From positions 248,001 through 312,000 of the forward strand of contig CAWBAO010000001.1 in assembly GCA_963786945.1 (NCBI GenBank): a stretch of DNA of 64,000 nucleotides, given 5' to 3'. The notes beneath the pieces are model-generated. The model was not told the origin of the DNA, did not search any database, and saw only the letters and a program-made list of their open reading frames with translations. Position 1 is the first letter of the stretch. Each line of letters begins with the position of its first letter. This DNA comes from JADKCZ01 sp963786945 (lineage in GTDB: Bacteria; Myxococcota; Myxococcia; Myxococcales; Anaeromyxobacteraceae). Shown here piece by piece: positions 58,038 to 64,000 of this stretch. The position numbers and the translations under genes are program-made.

Positions 58038-59777
58038 TCACGGCGTCACCCACCCGGAGACCGGCTCCAGGTCGTCCGCCCCGCGGCCGCCAGGCCTCAC
58101 GATGTAGCTCCCCTTCGAGGCGAAGCGCTGGTCGGGTCCCAGGCTCACCCTGGGGTAGATGGACGGCGTGACGGTGTTGCCCACCATGTGCTCGAGCCGC
58201 TCGACCAGGTACTCGCGCGAGAAGAGGTCGGAGGTCTGCCCCACCGCGTCGGCCGTGACCGCCACGGCGAAGTAGGCGTTCATCTGCACCTTCTCGTCGA
58301 GGAGCGGGATGGCCCGGTCGTGGAGCCACCGCTTGACCCGCAGCAGCCTCGACCCGCGCGCCTGCGGCAGGTCGAGCGGGTGGAGCAGCCGGACCGGCCC
58401 GCCCCCGTCCCACGTCGCCGGGCGGGCGCTCCCCAGGAGCGTGGCGGACAGGTAGACCGCCCCGACCGGCGAGGCCGGTCCGACCAGCCCGCCGGCCTCC
58501 GCCAGGTCGCCCTTCGGGAGCCACAGGACCACCGCGCCTCCGGCCCGCTCCGCCGCGAGCCGGTCCCAGAACTCCCGGGACGGCGGCCCGTCCACCACCC
58601 GCTCTGCCGGCCGTGCGCCCTCGGGCAGCGCCGTGCGGAAGGCGGCCGCCGCCGCGGCGCTCGCCTCCTCCTGGCGGAAGACCTGGGTCACGCCGCCCGC
58701 CGGAGGGTGCTCGCGCAGCCAGGCGGCCAGGGCCTCCGCCTCGAGCGGCAACCCGCGCGAGAGGTAGAGCGTGTAGAAGCCCGGGGCGGCGGCCGGCAGG
58801 TCCACCTGCGGGAACAGGCACGGGACCCCGTACTGCTCGCTGAAGCGGTGCACCGGGCCCCAGCCCGATGGGCCGAGGCCGCCGATGAGGGCGAAGACCG
58901 GCTGCCGCTGGTAGCGCTCCTCGAGCTGACGGCCCCAGGACTCCGGCTGGCCGGACAGGTCCCACACGTGCAGGATCCAGGTGCGGTAGGCGCGGTACTC
59001 GCGCTCCGTCCCGGCGCTGCGGCGCCTGTCCTCCTTGCGGGTCCCGGCGTTCTTGTCCCGCACGAACGCCTCCATCACGTCGAGCATGGCGCGTCGCCGG
59101 GCAGGGTCCACGCCGGGCTCGATGACGGTCGCGAAGTGGATCTCCTCGGCGGTGACGCCCGGCGCCGGGCCGGTGGAGAGCGTCCGCAGGTAGGCCAGGA
59201 GCACCCGAAGGTCCTCGTCCCCGAGCGCGTACCGGGGCATGCCGTGCGCCAGCGGCCGGCCGGTCACGTCCACGCCCGCCCGGATGGCCCGCGCCAGCGA
59301 GGCCTCGTCGTAGGGGGGACGGCGCTGCGCCCCCCTGGCCGCGGCGATGCGGGCCAGGCGGGCGGCCGACAGGGCCGCCTGCGCGGCCACCGTGGCGTTG
59401 GCCGGGGAAAGGCCTCCCGCCGCGCCGGGGGCGAGCGGGCGCTCCGGCGGCCGCTCGCTCCATCCGAAGAGGGCCGTGGCCGTGATGGAAGGGATGGTGA
59501 CGGGCCCCTCGCTCGTCCCGTAGCCGCTGCGCCGGTGGCAGGCGGTGCAGGCGGCGTCCGCCCCGGAACGGATCGTGCCGGACTGGGCCACGGCGCGCAG
59601 CGGCCTGCCATCCGGGAGGATCCCCTCCCGGTAGATGCGGAGGCCGGCCGCGACGTCGGCGGCGTCCACGGGGTGCGCGCCCGCCCCGTGGTCGTCGGCC
59701 GAGGCGACCCCCGGCCGGGGAGCGAGCAGGAGGGCCAGGGCGACCAGGGGCGCGGCCGGCGGCGGGCGGCGGGGCAT
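58038..59777 (-). CDS. Exported cytochrome c fused to an ABC-type periplasmic binding protein
   Basis: 579 residues from ATG 59777 (GTG 59786, overlapping the SCO stop, is possible). Signal peptide (about 1-25). Residues 40-205 are a class I cytochrome c domain with heme site C77-T-A-C80-H81 and a likely axial Met180 in AHGMPRYALGDEDLRVLLAYLRTL. Residues 209-575 resemble a branched-chain-amino-acid-type periplasmic binding fold (IHFATVIEPGVDPARRRAMLDVMEAF, VFALIGGLGPSGWGPVHRFSE, GVPCLFPQVD). There are no permease or ATPase genes nearby. It is coupled to a SCO copper chaperone. Perhaps a redox-linked sensor or ligand-gated electron carrier; function unproven. Confidence 0.8.
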   Translation of the reverse strand: MPRRPPPAAPLVALALLLAPRPGVASADDHGAGAHPVDAADVAAGLRIYREGILPDGRPLRAVAQSGTIRSGADAACTACHRRSGYGTSEGPVTIPSITATALFGWSERPPERPLAPGAAGGLSPANATVAAQAALSAARLARIAAARGAQRRPPYDEASLARAIRAGVDVTGRPLAHGMPRYALGDEDLRVLLAYLRTLSTGPAPGVTAEEIHFATVIEPGVDPARRRAMLDVMEAFVRDKNAGTRKEDRRRSAGTEREYRAYRTWILHVWDLSGQPESWGRQLEERYQRQPVFALIGGLGPSGWGPVHRFSEQYGVPCLFPQVDLPAAAPGFYTLYLSRGLPLEAEALAAWLREHPPAGGVTQVFRQEEASAAAAAAFRTALPEGARPAERVVDGPPSREFWDRLAAERAGGAVVLWLPKGDLAEAGGLVGPASPVGAVYLSATLLGSARPATWDGGGPVRLLHPLDLPQARGSRLLRVKRWLHDRAIPLLDEKVQMNAYFAVAVTADAVGQTSDLFSREYLVERLEHMVGNTVTPSIYPRVSLGPDQRFASKGSYIVRPGGRGADDLEPVSGWVTP

Positions 59778-59782
59778 CGCGG

Positions 59783-60460
59783 TCACCGGCTGGCGACCTG
59801 CTGGTGGTACTCGCGCGCCAGGTCCGCCGGGCTGGCGAAGCCGTCGAGCCGCACCCAGGGCCGGTCCTGGCGCTGGCGCAGCAGCGTCACCGGACGGTGG
59901 TTCATCTTGTCGCCCAGGTAGGCGTCGAAGGCCCGCTCCACCGCCACCACGTCCTGGATCCGGCCCGTCAGGAAGGTCCAGCCCGGCCCGGCCCCGAAGC
60001 GGGCCGCGTAGGCCCGGAGCCGCTCCGGCGTGTCCTGCTCCGGGTCGATCGAGATGGAGACCAGCCGCACCCGGGCCGCCTCCGGGCCGAGCTCGCGCTG
60101 CACCCCGGCGAAGATCCGGCTCATCACCGGGCAGATCACCTGGCAGGTGGTGAAGATGAAGTTCACCATCACCGGCTCGTCGCCGGCGAGCAGCTCGCGC
60201 AGGCGCACCGGCCGCCCCGCCTCGTCCACCAGGGTGACGTCGGGCACGGCGTAGCGCCGCTCCGAGCGCGTGTACCTGGCGCTCCCCTGCTCCGCGTCGG
60301 GCGTGGGCGCCGCCGCCGCCGCCGCCGGGTGGCAGTGCGCGTGGCCCGCGCCGCCCTCCTTCCCCCCGGCCTCGTCGCCGCGGGCGACCGGCGCCGCCAG
60401 CAGCAGCCCGGCCGCCATCGAAGCCACCCACCTCGCCGCCGTCGTCACGTGCCGCTCCAT
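59783..60460 (-). CDS. SCO1/SenC-family copper chaperone or thiol oxidoreductase
   Basis: 225 residues. N-terminal signal or anchor (10-28), a short His-rich stretch (GHAHCHP), then a thioredoxin-like fold with the copper-binding C106-x3-C110 (TTCQVICPVM) and H188 (KMNHRPV). SCO proteins deliver copper to the CuA site of cytochrome oxidases or act as periplasmic thiol reductases. No oxidase gene is present; it overlaps or abuts the cytochrome c-binding protein fusion, which may be its client. It follows the protease gene by 26 bases. Confidence 0.9.
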   Translation of the reverse strand: MERHVTTAARWVASMAAGLLLAAPVARGDEAGGKEGGAGHAHCHPAAAAAAPTPDAEQGSARYTRSERRYAVPDVTLVDEAGRPVRLRELLAGDEPVMVNFIFTTCQVICPVMSRIFAGVQRELGPEAARVRLVSISIDPEQDTPERLRAYAARFGAGPGWTFLTGRIQDVVAVERAFDAYLGDKMNHRPVTLLRQRQDRPWVRLDGFASPADLAREYHQQVASR

Positions 60461-60486
60461 GGCTCGCTCCTCTCCCCTGGCCCCGT

Positions 60487-62719
60487 TCACTTGACCGTGA
60501 CGGTCACGGTCGCGGCGTTCGACGCCGCGCCCTGGTCGTCCCGGACGTCGTAGGTGAAGGTCTCCGTCCCCTTGAAGTTGAGCCTGGGCGTGTAGGAGAC
60601 GGTTCCGTTCGAGCTGGCCACGGCCTTGCCGCCCTTGCTGGGCGCGGTGGCGATCCGCACGCTGCCCGGCACCAGGCTGCCGTCCGGATCGCGATCGTTG
60701 GCCAGCACCTTGATCACCACCGGCGTGTAGGCGACCTTCTTCCGGATCGGCGCGCTGGCCGTGTCGTTGGCGGCCACGGGCGGCTGGTTGGGGGCCTGGA
60801 CGGTGATCGTCACCGTCGCCGCGGCGCCGAGGAGCTGCCCGTCGGAGGGCGCGTAGGCGAAGGCGTCGGTCCCGACGTAGCCGGCGCTGGCCGTGTAGGT
60901 GAAGGCGCCGTCGGCGGCGAGCGCCAGCACCCCGTGGGCGGGTCCCGAGGCCAGCACGGCGCCGACCGGGTCCCCGTCGGGATCCGAGTCGTTGGCGAGC
61001 ACGCCCGGGGCGGCCACCGAGAGCGTCACGCCGGACCTGGCCGCGTAGGCGTCGGCCGTCGCGACCGGCGGCTGGTTCGCGGCCGCCACCTGGATGGTGA
61101 AGGACTGGGTGGCCCACAGGCCGGAGGCGTCGGTGGCGCGCACCGTCACGGCGTTGGCGCCCTCCTGGCCCGCGCCGGGCGTCCAGGTCACCAGCCCCGT
61201 CGACGCCCCGACCGCCAGGCCCGCCGGCGCCGCGTCGAGCGACCAGGCGATGGCGGTGCCGTCGGGGTCGGTGGCCTGGGCCTGGTAGAGGTACAGCGCC
61301 CCCGCCGTCGCGGTGGTGACGGGCGAGGAGGTGATGGTGGGCGGGCTCCCGGCGGGCAGGCCGAGGTGGCCGAGCGCGGCCGACACGTCCAGCGCCCCGT
61401 GGCCCGAGGCGTCGTCGGCGCCGGCCGGTGCCAGGTCGACCGCCCCCTGGATCAGGGCCGAGCGGAGCTCCGCCAGCGAGGCGGCCGGCGCCGCCGCGGC
61501 CAGCAGGGCCAGGGCCCCGGCCAGGTGCGGCGCGGCGAAGGAGGTGCCCGAGACGTAGGCGTACGACGCGAACCCGCCGAAGGAGAGGTCGGAGGTCCGG
61601 ACGTCCACGCCGGGCGCCACCAGCGTCGGGAAGATGGAGCCGTCGCAGGCCGAGGGACCGCGGCTGCTGAAGGCGGCGACGGTGGCGGTGGCGTCGACCG
61701 CGCCGGCGGAGAAGGCGCCCGGGTTGTTGGCCGGGCTGTCGCTGGTGCCGCTGGCGGGGCCGTCGTTCCCGGCCGCGAGGATCACCCCGATGCCCGCCGC
61801 CTCGAGCGCGGCGAGGTCGGCCTGGAACTCCAGGTCGCAGGTGCCGGGCGCGGAGGCCAGCGTCCAGGCCGCGGTGACCACGTCGGGCGCGTCCACCGTG
61901 GCGGGGTTGCCGTCGGGATCGAGGATCCACTGGAAGGCCTGGTGGATCCCGCTGAGCGTCCCCCGCCCCGCGTCGTCGTAGATCCGGGCCGCGATCCAGC
62001 GCGCCCCCGGGGCGACGCCGATGGCCGAGCCGCCGGCCGCGCCGCCCACCACGATCCCCATGGTCTGGGTGCCGTGGCCGCTGGCGTCGGCCGGGGTGGC
62101 GTGCTGGCCGTAGGGATCGAACCAGCTGTTGCTCCCGCCGCGCCAGGAGCCCTGCAGGTCCGGGTGGGCCGCGTCGACGCCCGTGTCCAGGCCGGCGACG
62201 ACGGCCCCCTCCCCGGTCAGGCCGGCGCCCCAGAGCGCCGGGGCGCCGATGGCGTCGAGGTTCCACTCGGCCGGCGCGGACGAGCCGGCCGGGGAGGCCG
62301 GCGCCTCGACCACGGCGTCGAGCCTGACCTGCTGGACCCCGGGCAGGGCGGCCAGCCGCGCCACCTCGCCGGCCGGGACGGTGGCGGCCACCGCGCCTGC
62401 GATCCAGAGCTCGCGCACGCCGCGCGCCCCGATGGCCCGCAGCTCGGCCAGGACGGGCGGGAGGTTCCTGGCCGACGCCTCCCGGAGGGCGCGCTCGCAG
62501 CCGGCCGTCGCGGGTGCGCCGGTCACGGACGGCGAACCGGGCGGGGTCCAGCCGCTCCGCCAGCTGGACGATGACGTCCACCTCGTCACCCGGGGCGCGG
62601 GCCGCCAGCTCCCGGGACAGGCCGGGCGCGATGGCGCCGGCGCGGGCGTGGAGCGGGGCGCCGCCCAGGATCGCCGCCAGGGCGAGGGCGCCGGCCGCCT
62701 TCAGGGATGTCGCGTTCAT
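60487..62719 (-). CDS. Secreted subtilisin-like serine protease with Ig/cadherin-like repeats, one frameshift
   Basis: About 743 residues after correction. Signal peptide (1-28), then a propeptide-like segment (DEVDVIVQLAERLDPARF). The frame breaks at about 62501-62506; dropping one base joins it to ERALREASARNLPPVLAEL. The S8 triad is complete: Asp in VVAGLDTGVDAAHPDL, His in SGHGTQTM, Ser in VSGTSFAAPHLAG. Three C-terminal beta-sandwich repeats follow (starting PPTITSS, NQPPVATADAYAA and NQPPVAANDTASA), the last ending NGTVSYTPRLNFKGTETF. Likely a surface or extracellular protease for predation or nutrition. The repeat ending is shared with the gene at 63295. Confidence 0.85.
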
Positions 62720-62732
62720 GGTCCCTCCCCCT

Positions 62733-63206
62733 TCACTCGACCGTGAGGTCGGTCACCTTCGAGTCGCCCACCACCAGCGTCACGCGGTCGCCGGGGCGCA
62801 GGTACTTGCCGGGGTTGGCGAAGAGGATGAAGTAGCTGTGGTCGGTGGCGACCTTGCCGTTGCGGGACGTCTGCCGCAGCGATCCGAGGATCGGCGTGTC
62901 CGGGACGCCCAGCCTGGCGCCCCGCCCGTCCACCAGGAAGGGGCGCTTCCGGCCGTCGAGGAGTGGCGCCGCGCGGGCCGGGTCGACCACCCGGTACCGG
63001 AAGTCGAGGATGTAACCGGCGGCCGAGAGCCGCAGCGCCTCGGGCCGGATGCCGGAGGGCTCGGCGGCGAGGGACCTGGTGGGCTCGCGCACCTGCGGGG
63101 CCGCGCAGCCGGCCAGCGCCGCGGCCACGGCCAGTGCGGCGGCCAGGCCCCGGCCCGTCCTCCGGCCCGGCCTGCCCTGCTGCGCGCTTCCGTCGGTCCG
63201 GCTCAT
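62733..63206 (-). CDS. Outer-membrane-type lipoprotein of unknown function
   Basis: 157 residues from ATG 63206, with GGAGGAGG upstream. The lipobox LAGC gives lipidation at C34, and the residues after Cys are not Asp, so outer-membrane sorting is expected. The mature part (about 120 residues) is beta-rich (GYILDFRYRVVDPARAAPLLDGRKRPFLV, YFILFANPGKYLRPGDRVTLVVGD). No family recognised. It sits between two secreted repeat proteins, 14 bases before the protease start. Confidence 0.72.
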   Translation of the reverse strand: MSRTDGSAQQGRPGRRTGRGLAAALAVAAALAGCAAPQVREPTRSLAAEPSGIRPEALRLSAAGYILDFRYRVVDPARAAPLLDGRKRPFLVDGRGARLGVPDTPILGSLRQTSRNGKVATDHSYFILFANPGKYLRPGDRVTLVVGDSKVTDLTVE

Positions 63207-63294
63207 CGCGTCCTCCTCCGGCGTCGCCCGCCTGCCGTCCGCACCAGGCCGCGGTGCCGGGCGCCCGCGAGGGGCCACCCGGCGCCGCGCCGGC

Positions 63295-64000
63295 TCACTG
63301 CACGTTGATCCGGACCGTCGCCTCGCTGGACAGCGCGTTGCGGGTGTCGCGGACCCGGTACTTCAGGGTGTCGGTCCCCCTGAAGTTGAGCCTGGGGACG
63401 TACGAGATGGTGCCGTTGGCGTTGACGGTGGCGGTCCCGCCCTGGTTCGGCCTGACGGTGATGACCACAGTGGACGGGGCGATGGCGTTGGCCGGATCGA
63501 GGACGGTGTCCGGATCCGAGTCGTTGGCCAGGACCGTCAGCGTCACCGTGCCGTAGGTGCCCGAGTTGGCGTTGGTCCGCCGCCTGGCGCTGAAGGTGTC
63601 GCCCACGGCCGTGGGCGGCCGGTTGGCCAGCACGCTCACCGTCGCCGTCGCCACGTTGCTGAGGGCGCCCGCCGGATCCCGCGCCTGGTAGGTGAAGCTC
63701 CGCGTGCCGGCGCTCCCCGTGGGGAAGGACCAGGTGAAGGAGCCGCTGGGGCTGCCGGTGAGCGTCCCGACCGACGCCGCGGAGTGGTTCACCGCCGTCA
63801 GCGGGCCGCCGTCGACGTCCGTGTCGTTGCCGAGCACGCCGGGCGCCGCCACCGAGAGGGTGCCGCCCTCGACCATGGTGTACGGGCCGTCGTTGCGGGC
63901 GACCGGCGGGCTGTTGGGCGCGGCCACCGCGACCGAGTAGGCCTGGGTGGCGAAGAGGCCGCCCGGGTCGGTCACGCGCACGGAGACCTGGAAGCTGCCG
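63295..64000 (-). CDS. C-terminal part of a secreted Ig/cadherin-like repeat protein (N-terminus outside window)
   Basis: About 235 residues are visible, ending at TGA 63295; the frame stays open to the right edge. It contains parts of three beta-sandwich repeats: the end of one (FQVSVRVTDPGGLFATQ), one starting NSPPVARNDGPYT with LGNDTDVDGG, and a last one starting NRPPTAVGDTFSA with LANDSDPDT and ending NGTISYVPRLNFRGTDTLKYRVRD. The last repeat closely resembles the final repeat of the subtilase next door. It may be a paralogous protease or adhesin. Function cannot be assigned from this part. Confidence 0.8.
   Translation of the reverse strand, partial: GSFQVSVRVTDPGGLFATQAYSVAVAAPNSPPVARNDGPYTMVEGGTLSVAAPGVLGNDTDVDGGPLTAVNHSAASVGTLTGSPSGSFTWSFPTGSAGTRSFTYQARDPAGALSNVATATVSVLANRPPTAVGDTFSARRRTNANSGTYGTVTLTVLANDSDPDTVLDPANAIAPSTVVITVRPNQGGTATVNANGTISYVPRLNFRGTDTLKYRVRDTRNALSSEATVRINVQ

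Noticed and set aside
59783..62719. A 978-codon frame joining the protease signal peptide to the SCO protein
   Set aside because: The middle of that frame is nonsense; it is an effect of the single-base indel in the subtilase gene. SCO has its own start and signal sequence.

Overview
The window is extremely GC-rich and densely coded, with third codon positions almost all G or C. The gene content points to a myxobacterium-type bacterium (Myxococcota, most likely near Anaeromyxobacter). It has a Ser/Thr kinase with PEGA repeats next to an FHA protein, PilZ and receiver signalling, many lipoproteins and secreted peptidases, and a complete Gram-negative division and cell-wall (dcw) cluster with meso-diaminopimelate-type MurE. 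The assignment is inferred from gene content, not from a database search. No tRNA, rRNA, insertion sequence, prophage or CRISPR array was seen.

Layout. 1-3.5 kb: a cNMP/CBS/DUF294 sensor (cut by the window start) divergent from a DUF485-ActP carboxylate symporter pair. 3.5-7.2 kb: an AmgK-like sugar kinase, then a reverse transsulfuration pair (cystathionine beta-synthase and a cystathionine gamma-lyase-type enzyme) behind a good sigma-70 promoter. 7.3-18.6 kb: a HELGH metallopeptidase, an RlmI-type methyltransferase, a cNMP-nucleoside kinase fusion coupled to an orphan histidine kinase, an M28 peptidase, EpmA, and a lipoprotein that looks like a dead metallopeptidase. 18.7-22.4 kb: a tightly packed Ser/Thr kinase-FHA-antiporter operon. 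22.4-27.8 kb (minus strand): FadL-like porin, RsgA, a membrane protein, a crotonase with a stand-alone biotin carrier, and a PilZ-receiver protein. 28-30.8 kb: TrpB2, an outer-membrane protein and a Rieske ferredoxin.

31-51.1 kb is the dcw cluster: mraZ, a STAS gene, rsmH, ftsL, ftsI, murE, murF, mraY, murD, ftsW, murG, murC, murB, ddl, an unrelated Pro-rich envelope gene, ftsQ, ftsA and ftsZ. Most neighbours overlap by 4 bases or abut, so they are probably translationally coupled. A TTGACA promoter and three 10-bp-spaced GTGG repeats (a MraZ operator) precede mraZ.

51.1-58 kb holds a small beta-barrel protein, an esterase, a helical protein, alaS, an EamA transporter, trmB and a small membrane protein, all on the minus strand. 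58-64 kb is an accessory secreted or redox locus: a cytochrome c-periplasmic binding protein fusion, a SCO copper chaperone, a subtilase with tandem Ig/cadherin-like repeats, a lipoprotein, and the C-terminal part of a second repeat protein cut by the window end.

Eight genes (the HELGH peptidase, histidine kinase, murF, mraY, murC, murB, alaS and the subtilase) each carry one single-base indel that splits an otherwise intact family sequence. Five are normally essential, so sequence or assembly error is the best explanation. They are annotated here as single genes spanning both frames.
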